A stretch of 64,000 nt of DNA from Bartonella sp. HY328 (lineage in GTDB: Bacteria > Pseudomonadota > Alphaproteobacteria > Rhizobiales > Rhizobiaceae): assembly GCF_025449335.1 (NCBI RefSeq), contig NZ_CP104884.1:219365-283364 (forward strand), in the 5' to 3' direction. The notes under the pieces are model-generated. The model did not search any database. It was not told where the DNA came from and saw only the letters and a list, made by a program, of their open reading frames with translations. The stretch's first letter is position 1, and every line of letters starts with the position of its first letter. The translations under genes were made by a program, and so were the position numbers. Shown in pieces: positions 57,401 through 64,000 of the stretch.

Positions 57401-60330
57401 GACGCATAGCGATAGGTATCATCATATTGCTTTACCAATACCGATACATAGCGCACTTCCACCAATTCGCGTGAAAGACCATTAACACCAATTGGTTTTA
57501 AATTGGCATTAACCGCAAGCCAGTTAGCACGCCGTTGTGTACCCTTATTAACAAAGTCAAGATTATCATCACTCTTTACACCCACCATATAATCAGCTGG
57601 GGAAACAAGGGCGCTTGCGTCTGCTGCAACATTCCTGCCGCCATCAGCTTCAAAAACCCGTGCCAAAACTTGCAGTTTATAACCGCTTGCAGTAAAGCGG
57701 TTTAAATCAAGATTAAAATTGGCAATGCCATTTTCATCGGTTTTTTGGTCTGCCAAGTCTTCAACATGGCTTTCGTCCAAGGTGTTTTCAAGATAAAAAC
57801 GATAATCGCGATAGCTATCAAAGCCAACAAAGGCGGGTTCCATGCGCATGGTCATGCTTGTACGCCGATCACCTGCTGGCGCACCAAAAAGATGCATTGC
57901 TTTGACACTTGCCTTAACTTCTTCTGGCTTTAACCAGCCTTTAATCGGCGTTGGCGAAAGACTAGCTGTTACTTTCATGCGGTCTGGTTCAAAATCACGA
58001 ATAGAGAATGAAACGCTACCAAGCGAATAATTGCCACCATTTATATTGGCAAGCTCAAGCTCTGCCGTATAGGTACCAGCAGGCATTGCAGGATCGGACG
58101 CAAAATCATAGCTTTCAAAGCCTTCTGCCGATAGCTGCATTTTCTCGGTCTTTACTTCGCGGCGGGCAGGATCATAAATGGTAAGCTCAACCGGCAAGCC
58201 TTGCAAACTACCAAGCCAATCATCACGGCGAACAATCATGCCAAGATGCACGGTTTCGCCGGGGCGATAAAGGCCGCGCTCGCTAAACATGAAAGCACGT
58301 AATGTATCGGTTTTGCCATCGGCCATTAAACCGCCAATAGCAAAGCGCGATAGGTCAAGCTGGCGGCCTTCATTATTAATAGGCAAGAAAGACTGATCCT
58401 CGCCATTGGTGACTACATACATGAGCGGGCGTTTTTCACGAGATAATTCGCTTAAATTACCAAAATAAGCATGGCCTGTTTCATCGCTATAGCTTTGCGC
58501 AACCGGCAGACCATTAACGCCGTAAACTTCCACCAAGGCATTATCAATTGGTAAGCCCGTTTCGATGGATTGCACAAAAATATCATGGCCGCGATTGCTA
58601 TCGCGCTTGGCAATAATGCCAAGATCCGTCACCACAATAAAACGTATGTCACGCGCTGATGTAACCTCGCCAAGGGTTTGGCGATCATAGCTACCTTTTT
58701 CACTTATACGCACCACAAAAATGCCATGCCTACCATCTTCACTTGATAGGTAAGGAGCAAGATCGACATAGCTATATTGCATTTTATTGACAGCAATATC
58801 AGGAAGATCAAAATCGATATTTTCGCGCTCGACCAAAGTATCAAACTCGCTTTCGCTCATATCAGGGCGAACAAAATTGCCATCCAATTGATTAATCAAA
58901 TGGTGAAGCTGCTTTGGCAGAACGCGGGCTATTTCAACTTGTGCGCCACTGACACCTTGCGCCATGACGCCAAGGGTGCGTTCACCACGAAGACCAAGCA
59001 AAGCGCCTTCTGACATGAATTGCAAAGTCTTAGGATAATTGGGCATATTTGATGTGTAAAGTGTTTGCGCATCACGCGATAAATAACCGCCTTGGGATTG
59101 GATTTTGCCATTGATACGCACATAAAGTTGCACACCGGGCTCAGCATTAAGCTTAAATGAATGAAGGCTATTTTGAGCGCTATCACTTGGAATTTGAATA
59201 AGTGAAATTTTGCGCGAGCGGTCAAGCAAATTATCGGTAATTTCATTGTCGCGCCAATTAATGTGATGACCATATTCATCGTTACGTTGTGGTAAAGCCC
59301 AAGCTGTCACTTGTCCATCAATGTTAGTGTCGCTTACCGGTTTTGAGCTTTCAAACATGAAAATCGGCTCTGGTTCACCATTATTATTGCGCACAAAATC
59401 AATTTTTGCGTCACCAAAACTTAACTGATAACGCCCCGGTACATCAATGCTTGCGCTAAATTCGTCGCTGCTAGCATTACCGCCAAGATTTGACGTCACG
59501 CCTTTTGACAACTTTAATTTAACGGTAGATGTTTCAAGCGGCATGCTTAAAATTGCTGATTGAACAGACGCGGTTAAACCATCTTCTGAAAAGAAAATTT
59601 GCGGATTATTATTAGTCTTATTTTGATAGGTAAGACCGCGCGATAATTCAAATGATATATGTTTTGCAAAAGTCTTTTGATCAATTGGGTGGCTTGCTTT
59701 AATTTCCGCGACCATCTTCTTTTGATTAGGATCTTGCGGATCTTCATAGAGTTTTGAATTATTAACCGAAATAGCAAATGGACTAGTTGTTACATCAAAA
59801 CTATAATCTTTCAGCAATACGCCGTCAGTAAACAAGCCTTTTTGGGCAAGGCTTACCGTATATTTTTGGTCAATTGGCCAATCTTGTTGTGGCTTAAAAG
59901 TTAGTACCTTGTCATTAGACCAATGCCATGTACCCTTAATTTGTGGTGATAGGCTTACGCCTTCTTCAATTGTTGTATTGATTTTATCAATGGGGGCAAC
60001 AGAATCTGAAAATTCAATAGTTAAAGGATAGGTTTTGACACCCTTTTTATCATAATCGGATAAAGGCGGATTAGAATAGTCATAATTCACCATATAGGGC
60101 AGTGGCTGGTTTTGATACCATATCCAGCCAGCAAAACCTGCACCAATTAACGCAACCAGCACAAAAACACTTGCGATTGCGCTTTTGGTATATCTTTTAA
60201 AAAAACAACCAATAAGGGAAAATATCTTGCAAATGGGCCTTAACCAAAAAGGTGGCACCCACGAAACATTACCAAAAATAAGGCTAAATATTTTTGCCAA
60301 AAAAGAATAAATTGCGTTAAAAAATGCCAT
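54463..60330 (-). CDS. Bacterial alpha-2-macroglobulin, thioester type
   Basis: 1955 residues, longer than E. coli YfhM (about 1650). A membrane helix near residues 53-72 anchors it; there is no lipobox. MG domains fill the middle (for example FSERGLYRPGETVHLG near 685 and DYFNGKVHFFAVAVDQ near 1270). The thioester motif C-T-E-Q is at 1461-1464, within the helical TED domain, so covalent trapping of attacking proteases in the periplasm is expected. Near the C-terminus (about 1840-1880) is a highly acidic Asp/Glu/Gly/Asn stretch from a short DNA repeat. Upstream of pbpC on the same strand. Confidence 0.94.
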   Translation of the reverse strand: MAFFNAIYSFLAKIFSLIFGNVSWVPPFWLRPICKIFSLIGCFFKRYTKSAIASVFVLVALIGAGFAGWIWYQNQPLPYMVNYDYSNPPLSDYDKKGVKTYPLTIEFSDSVAPIDKINTTIEEGVSLSPQIKGTWHWSNDKVLTFKPQQDWPIDQKYTVSLAQKGLFTDGVLLKDYSFDVTTSPFAISVNNSKLYEDPQDPNQKKMVAEIKASHPIDQKTFAKHISFELSRGLTYQNKTNNNPQIFFSEDGLTASVQSAILSMPLETSTVKLKLSKGVTSNLGGNASSDEFSASIDVPGRYQLSFGDAKIDFVRNNNGEPEPIFMFESSKPVSDTNIDGQVTAWALPQRNDEYGHHINWRDNEITDNLLDRSRKISLIQIPSDSAQNSLHSFKLNAEPGVQLYVRINGKIQSQGGYLSRDAQTLYTSNMPNYPKTLQFMSEGALLGLRGERTLGVMAQGVSGAQVEIARVLPKQLHHLINQLDGNFVRPDMSESEFDTLVERENIDFDLPDIAVNKMQYSYVDLAPYLSSEDGRHGIFVVRISEKGSYDRQTLGEVTSARDIRFIVVTDLGIIAKRDSNRGHDIFVQSIETGLPIDNALVEVYGVNGLPVAQSYSDETGHAYFGNLSELSREKRPLMYVVTNGEDQSFLPINNEGRQLDLSRFAIGGLMADGKTDTLRAFMFSERGLYRPGETVHLGMIVRRDDWLGSLQGLPVELTIYDPARREVKTEKMQLSAEGFESYDFASDPAMPAGTYTAELELANINGGNYSLGSVSFSIRDFEPDRMKVTASLSPTPIKGWLKPEEVKASVKAMHLFGAPAGDRRTSMTMRMEPAFVGFDSYRDYRFYLENTLDESHVEDLADQKTDENGIANFNLDLNRFTASGYKLQVLARVFEADGGRNVAADASALVSPADYMVGVKSDDNLDFVNKGTQRRANWLAVNANLKPIGVNGLSRELVEVRYVSVLVKQYDDTYRYASRKKEIVLENKPFSIAENGAVDTLDTSNPGEFIVKIKNGDTVLNQLNYSVAGDANLSRSLDRNSELTLKLNKTSYKPGEFIEINIRAPYVGAGLITIERDKVYAHSWFKTDTTSSVQYIELPEGLEGNAYINVQFVRSPQSDEIFMSPLSYGVAPFAISLDNRTTNIALTTPKTVEPGDDIAIKVNVNRPSQVMVWGVDEGILQVARYSQPRPLDFFFKKRALEVETTQILDLILPEFSKLFLAASGGDDEGALSNHLNPFKRKNKPPVVYWSNIVNLPKGETELNWQVPDYFNGKVHFFAVAVDQNHIGIAQSYTESKAPIVLTPNVPAFVAPGDIVNVSMGAFSNLASQDVVSLTIEPSLAFEIVGDKTQQFTVDPLKEATANWQLKASNNNDGNKLGAHDIKFVAKLADGRSFTMVENVSIRPLSERRVQLSAKITNDKVITLEPTRKLYSQLSKVEASFGYSPLNWATGLNQYLDNYGYVCTEQTISKTMPSLIFGNAQDSDAAQNVANTLTILGQRMNSSGGLGQWNATPDSDIFATLYAVDFMLDAQERGFYVASQNFERTRAFLKDIAEEPPFEGINGFRLQAYAIYLLNRQAQSLGISPSFNELANLRERLDTYYEKKEWQKDTTAVYMAASYVMFKQNKEANALVNSIDWQLLKNNEDSQYYFDDALTHDSETITILGRYFPNQLSKIPNEVWQKIADNLQSQRYNSLSSALLIRAASIYENSVQNSGGSIEAVVKQNNDQTTSVTLEGSPSKAILPFDFKSLTLTKSRGDLPGFVLLSEAGYDINKSQEPRNNGIDIFHDYTDLKGNKIDKVNVGDEFLVRVRMRSTGQDYVGDVAIVDLLPGGVELVYRQPNHSQSSDDDESADENGDDGSDENGDDGNEYDSEGNEEQALPAVGEPDQSDWQPHFIDPRDDRVVLYGSLNKEVSTFTYKVRAINAGQFTIPAAFAESMYNPQINGEGAIGKLIIEVK

Positions 60331-60589
60331 AACCCGCCCATAAAATTATAAATGAATTTGGTTCTACAAATACACTTGTCATAAGTTAGACGAGAATATT
60401 ACATTTTTTGCATAGTTGCACAATATAGTATAAATTATTATCAAAAGATTTTATAAATGATGTTTAAAGTCTAAAGGCTTTAATATATTTAGAATAAAAT
60501 CGTTCTAAATTGAAATTATCCGCACAAAAAAGATAGCAAATCAACTTTTTTAACTTAAAAAATTTGATAAGATAAAATTTAAGTTTTAT
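60331..60589. other. AT-rich intergenic region upstream of the alpha-2-macroglobulin gene
   Basis: 259 AT-rich bases that must hold the promoter of the A2M-pbpC operon. No gene or strong hairpin is seen. It continues into repeat copy 3. Confidence 0.35.
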
Positions 60590-60692
60590 AGAGCGCATTT
60601 CGATCTATTTGGATCAGGTCGGCGCTCTAATCCATTGTTTACACCGCGTTTTTGTCTGAAAGACGCTTCACACTTTTTTAAAAAACGCTTCA
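60590..60692 (+). repeat. Intergenic palindromic mosaic repeat, copy 3
   Basis: Same orientation and order as copy 1 over the full ~103 bases, with about ten differences (GATCTATTTGGATCAGGTC instead of the perfect palindrome; AAAGACGCTTCACAC instead of AAAACCGCTTCACAC). It ends 45 bases before the Sel1 start codon. Confidence 0.85.
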
Positions 60693-60738
60693 ATAAAAAA
60701 CGCCAATGCTGGTTACCAATGCATTAAGGGAAATGAAC

Positions 60739-61776
60739 ATGAAAATTCGTCACCTCTTTTCAATTTATATTTTGACAATTTGCTTAAGCGGAAGTGGGTT
60801 TTTAGGGCAATATTCATTTGCTGGCGAGCCTCAAACAGTTTCATCCAAAACAATCGAAACATCAACACAACAAACAATAAATGACGAAATTGAAGTTTTA
60901 AAAAAAGCTGCTTTAACTGGTGATGTAAATGCGCAAAACGAGTTGGCGGTGATTTATTATCAAGGTAAAAAAGTTAAAAAAGATAACACTGAGGCAGTAA
61001 AATGGTTAAAAATGGCTGCGGAAAAGGGTGATGCGACCGCTCAAGCACGATTAGGCCTCATGTATAGAGATGGTTTGGGCGTTGAGCAAGATCGAAAACA
61101 GGCGATGATCTTAATAAAAAAATCAGCAGATCAAGGGAATGCGGTAGGACAGGTAAGGCTTGGTACGTTTTATGAAGGTGTTGGGGCCTATAGTGATGCT
61201 ATCAAATGGTACAAAAAATCAAGTGCGCAGGGCAATGAATTTGCGAAAATGCAGTTAGACAAGATTTATTTTAAGGGTTTAGCGAGCCAAGAGGATTATG
61301 ACAAATATCGGAAAGAGCTGCAAGACGATGCCCTGCAAAATAACGGCGAAAGCATGTATAGGCTTGGGCTTTTCTATTATCGTGGATTAAGTGTTGAGCA
61401 AGATTATACTGAAGCGGCTAAGTGGTTTAAAAAAGCAGCTGATTTAAACCATGCTATGGCCAATTTAAGGTTATCGATGTGTCATGCAATGGGTCGAGGC
61501 GTAGAAATAGATTTTGATAAATATGTTCTATATGCAAAAAAAGCAGCACAATTGGGTGAAAAAACTGGGTTGTTTTCTCTTGCAGTTGGGTACAAAGCAA
61601 ACAAGAAATATGAAGAAGCTTATATGTGGGTTCTGCTTGTCGATAAAAATGTCCGCGATATTGAAAATTTAAAAGCCGAAATTGCTAAGAAATTATCGCC
61701 GCAGCAGATTTTAAATGCTGAACAAGCGGCTAAAAAATGTCTTACAGCTAATTATCACAATTGCAGCATCGAGTAG
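60739..61776 (+). CDS. Secreted Sel1-repeat protein with cysteine tail
   Basis: 345 residues from ATG 60739, seven bases after AAGGGAA; earlier in-frame ATGs at 60706 and 60733 would disturb the signal peptide (MKIRHLFSIYILTICLSG, cleavage after SFA near 28). About seven Sel1-like repeats, the first at 60-95 (LTGDVNAQNELAVIYYQGKK) and others from 95 to 280. The third repeat lacks part of its loop. The C-terminal A-K-K-C-x7-C tail is shared with the Sel1 proteins at 21928 and 31161. Periplasmic; function unknown. Confidence 0.88.
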   Translation: MKIRHLFSIYILTICLSGSGFLGQYSFAGEPQTVSSKTIETSTQQTINDEIEVLKKAALTGDVNAQNELAVIYYQGKKVKKDNTEAVKWLKMAAEKGDATAQARLGLMYRDGLGVEQDRKQAMILIKKSADQGNAVGQVRLGTFYEGVGAYSDAIKWYKKSSAQGNEFAKMQLDKIYFKGLASQEDYDKYRKELQDDALQNNGESMYRLGLFYYRGLSVEQDYTEAAKWFKKAADLNHAMANLRLSMCHAMGRGVEIDFDKYVLYAKKAAQLGEKTGLFSLAVGYKANKKYEEAYMWVLLVDKNVRDIENLKAEIAKKLSPQQILNAEQAAKKCLTANYHNCSIE

Positions 61777-61974
61777 TTTTTTATAAATTATTCTTAAATA
61801 ATGAACACTCTCATATTTTGGTATAATTTTAAACGGCTTTGAATATTTGTTGGCGCCGATGCTTAGCAGGGTATATAACAAATAAATAGCAAGATTTGCT
61901 TTAGCTATAGCATCCATCTAATAATGAATATATATTTAAAAACGAATAGATTTAGTTCAACGGGTGAGAAAAAA

Positions 61975-62328
61975 ATGAATAGAGCGCAAGTATTTGCCTA
62001 TGTGCAAGAAAAATATCAAACAGCTGAAGAATATCCTTGGCCAAAATTTCCCGATTATGCAGTTTTACGCCATAAGGATAATAGCAAATGGTATGGTATA
62101 ATATTAAATGTGATGCGCGAAAAAATTGGCCTTGATGGCAATGGTCAAGTTGATGTGCTTGATGTCAAATGTGACCCAGCTTTGATCGAGCATTTAAGTG
62201 AAGCTGCAGGTTTTATCCCCGCCTATCATATGAATAAAGATCATTGGATTGGCATTTTACTTGACGGTACGCTTACAAGTGATGAAATTAAACAATATAT
62301 TGATAAAAGTTTTGAGCTAACTGCGTGA
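61975..62328 (+). CDS. MmcQ/YjbR-family protein
   Basis: 117 residues from ATG 61975 with GGGTGAG upstream; a longer frame starting at 61924 would add 17 unrelated residues. The family fold is evident: MNRAQVFAYVQEKYQTAEEYPWPKFPDYAVLRH, KWYGIIL, the DVLDVKCDP strand and YHMNKDHWIGILLDG near 78-92. These small cytoplasmic proteins have a CyaY-like or double-wing DNA-binding-like fold with unknown role. Stands alone. Confidence 0.88.
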   Translation: MNRAQVFAYVQEKYQTAEEYPWPKFPDYAVLRHKDNSKWYGIILNVMREKIGLDGNGQVDVLDVKCDPALIEHLSEAAGFIPAYHMNKDHWIGILLDGTLTSDEIKQYIDKSFELTA

Positions 62329-62508
62329 TATTTGATGCAATTTTTGTAAAAGTTGCTGAAATATATAATTATAACATTAATAAATAAATATTATTGGTTA
62401 TTTATATAATATAGCTTTTGGCTTATCGGTATCATTTGAACTAATTTTTTAAACATTAAATCTTGTTTGTTAAACCGAAAATAGCGAGAACCAATAGGCT
62501 TATTTCAC

Positions 62509-62706
62509 TTATGAATGCGCCATAAATGACCGCACATAAAAGAGGTATTTTGAATTTAAATAGATATAGGCGTTAGACTGAGCCACCAAATTAGTTTTTA
62601 AGTGTATTGGTTTAAGTGTATTGGCCCAAAAACCAAAACAAGCACAAAGAACGAAGAGGATTGCAATAAAAACGCTTAGCCCATAAGCTTTTAAAAAATC
62701 GCGCAT
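62509..62706 (-). pseudogene. Truncated member of the small membrane protein family
   Basis: 65 residues beginning MRDFLKAYGLSVFIAILFVL, the family's F-x-K-x-Y start plus the first helix; AGGAATAAA precedes the ATG. It then continues with a polar, non-helical stretch and stops, while intact members are 134-147 residues. A hydrophobic segment in another frame just after the stop (FISEISLLVLAIFG) may be the remains of a later helix. Likely decayed copy, although a short product could be made. Confidence 0.55.
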
Positions 62707-62731
62707 TTTATTCCTCCATAGGATAAAGTAT

Positions 62732-63175
62732 TTATCGAATGATGATTGAATTATTTGCTTTTGGTTTGGTGAGCAATTTATAAATTAGCGAAAAAATTAT
62801 TCCCGTCGCGAAGCTAACAGCTATGAAAAAGACAATTAAAGTGACCATTGGAAAAAGTGTTGTTGCACCAATAATGTATAAAATGATTGCATTAAGTAGT
62901 CCGATTAAGACACCCCATGGACAGAAAAACAAGAATTTCATTTTAGAATATTTTTTTAAAATTAGGTAAATTGGTATGCTTACAACAATAAATAGGGCTA
63001 TATTGATATGAAAGATAAAACACATTATAATGAAAATAACATATAGAAAACTAAATGATGCATGAATGTTTTCAAGGCTACTATCAACCGAAAATATCCG
63101 TATAGCAAAATATCCAAAGATAAGTATATTGCTTATAAGGTAGCTTAACCAATAAGCTAAAATAAAACGCCACAT
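62732..63175 (-). CDS. Small multi-TM protein, F-x-x-x-Y family
   Basis: 147 residues from ATG 63175 (MWRFILAYWLSYLISNILIF), chosen because GAGGGGG lies seven bases upstream and because this start matches the paralogues; a start at 63211 would add 12 residues. Four hydrophobic helices. VVSIPIYLILKKYSKMKFLFF is the family's helix 2-3 junction (compare GLPLFAIVKKFTDFSW at 16148). Basic C-terminal tail. Function unknown; next to a degraded paralogue. Confidence 0.7.
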   Translation of the reverse strand: MWRFILAYWLSYLISNILIFGYFAIRIFSVDSSLENIHASFSFLYVIFIIMCFIFHINIALFIVVSIPIYLILKKYSKMKFLFFCPWGVLIGLLNAIILYIIGATTLFPMVTLIVFFIAVSFATGIIFSLIYKLLTKPKANNSIIIR

Positions 63176-63522
63176 AAAATTCCCCCTCACCAGAATATGA
63201 ACCCAGTTCATTTATTCAATTTTTACAATAAAAAGTCAATTCACTTTAATTAAACACAATATATAATGCTCATTATTTGGATGTTAGGCTAAATGCTAAG
63301 GCTTTTTCAATGACTTTTGAAAATAAGCTAAAGGAATTTACTCAAAACGATGAAGTGTTTTAATATGCCATTTTAACGCAGTTTGGTTTAGCTATCATCA
63401 GCGTGAGCCGTTGCCGACAGAATGATTAACCATTGACAATGGAAAAAGAAAGTTAAAGGTTTCACTTCGCCATCAAATATTCAAAATTGAACAGTGGTTA
63501 TAATTTTAATGGTTAGTTTAAA
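63176..63522. other. Intergenic region between divergent membrane genes
   Basis: 347 AT-rich bases that hold the two divergent promoters. A 17-codon frame at 63311-63364 (MTFENKLKEFTQNDEVF) has no ribosome site and is not called. No repeats or strong hairpins seen. Confidence 0.35.
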
Positions 63523-63927
63523 ATGGCAAATTTTATGAAAGCCTATTGGCTAACACTGATATTGGCGGCAATTTGTGCTACAATTTCCGCAATTAGATAT
63601 ATTTATGTCAATAATATTATTTATGTGAGTAGTTCAGATGATGCGGTTATTTGGGTATCCATGCAAATTTTTGTTTGGCTTTTTTCTAATTTGTTTATTT
63701 CAGTTGTTATCGGCATGCCGTATTTTCTCATCGTTAGGTTTTTTACTCAGTTTAACTATTGCTGGGCGGTGATGATGGGTGTTTTGGCTGGCTTTGTTAA
63801 TTTGCTCTTTATTACCGGACGGGAATACCTGTCTCAATGGTGGTGGTTTTTAGGGGGAGGGCTAGTTTTGGGGCTTATCCTTGGTGGCATGCAAATCTTT
63901 TTTGATAAACGGTCAGCCAATGATTAA
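63523..63927 (+). CDS. Small multi-TM protein, F-x-K-x-Y family
   Basis: 134 residues, MANFMKAYWLTLILAAICAT start, four hydrophobic helices, junction VIGMPYFLIVRFFTQFNYCWA after helix 2 and a Gly-rich final helix (GGGLVLGLILGGMQIFF). Its N-terminus (F-M-K-A-Y-W-L-T) is very close to the second unit of the double protein at 16948 (F-T-K-A-Y-W-F-T). Function unknown. Confidence 0.7.
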   Translation: MANFMKAYWLTLILAAICATISAIRYIYVNNIIYVSSSDDAVIWVSMQIFVWLFSNLFISVVIGMPYFLIVRFFTQFNYCWAVMMGVLAGFVNLLFITGREYLSQWWWFLGGGLVLGLILGGMQIFFDKRSAND

Positions 63928-64000
63928 ATTATCCATGCCGCAAAACGAGGTGTTTTTTTAACAAAATACCAAAATAATTATTGCTTTATTAATAAATTAT

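Noticed and set aside
57745..59013. Several open frames antisense to the alpha-2-macroglobulin gene
   Set aside because: They are shadows of a long conserved gene and lack start signals.
63311..63364. 17-codon frame MTFENKLKEFTQNDEVF
   Set aside because: Too short, no ribosome site and no neighbour supporting it.

Overview
The window looks like a chromosomal segment of an AT-rich alphaproteobacterium of the Hyphomicrobiales (Rhizobiales) type. This rests on protein families (fused TRAP permease, DUF3100/M20D operon, bacterial alpha-2-macroglobulin with PbpC, HutC-type and IclR regulators) and on a ~100 bp palindromic mosaic repeat that resembles the intergenic elements of Rhizobiales. The AT-richness and the many small paralogous secreted or membrane proteins would fit a host-associated lineage, but that is inference. 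I see no rRNA, tRNA, CRISPR array or insertion sequence.

Layout. 1-3982: dTDP-rhamnose genes rfbA-rfbC-rfbB (rfbB cut by the window edge) and a large RgpF-type rhamnan protein, all minus strand. 4260-12287: an unknown gene, an amino-acid permease, an ECF sigma/anti-sigma pair, two small unknown genes, glycerol dehydrogenase and an unknown helical protein. 12468-24306: an accessory stretch with small multi-TM paralogues (one split, one internally duplicated), MFS exporter, Sel1-repeat proteins, a lipid/isoprenylcysteine-type methyltransferase, an ABC transporter lacking its binding protein, a HutC-type regulator and two copies of the intergenic repeat. 24406-30589: TerC-family protein and a complete branched-chain amino-acid ABC operon (livJ/K-H-M-G-F). 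31161-35078: Sel1 protein, a tandem pair of barstar-like genes without a visible toxin, and a secreted MBL-fold protein with altered metal ligands.

35744-45102: a catabolic block made of TRAP transporter (fused QM + P), IclR regulator, thiolase, acyl-CoA ligase and SDR, followed by an Lrp-type regulator divergent from two DUF296/PPC proteins. The enzyme set (ligase, ketone-forming SDR, thiolase, but no acyl-CoA dehydrogenase or hydratase) would suffice for a 3-hydroxy-carboxylic acid. 45131-54369: a fragment resembling Imm8 immunity proteins, a pseudouridine operon (psuK-psuG-NupC transporter), a DUF3100 transporter with an M20D amidohydrolase, and pbpC. 54463-60330: a 1955-residue alpha-2-macroglobulin with intact CxEQ thioester, upstream of pbpC. 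60590-64000: third repeat copy, Sel1 protein, MmcQ/YjbR protein and three more members of the small membrane family.

The least explained features are the dispersed small membrane family with an N-terminal F-x-K-x-Y signature, the Sel1 proteins that share an A-K-x-C-x7-C tail, the orphan immunity-like genes, and the TRAP/thiolase/DUF296 block.
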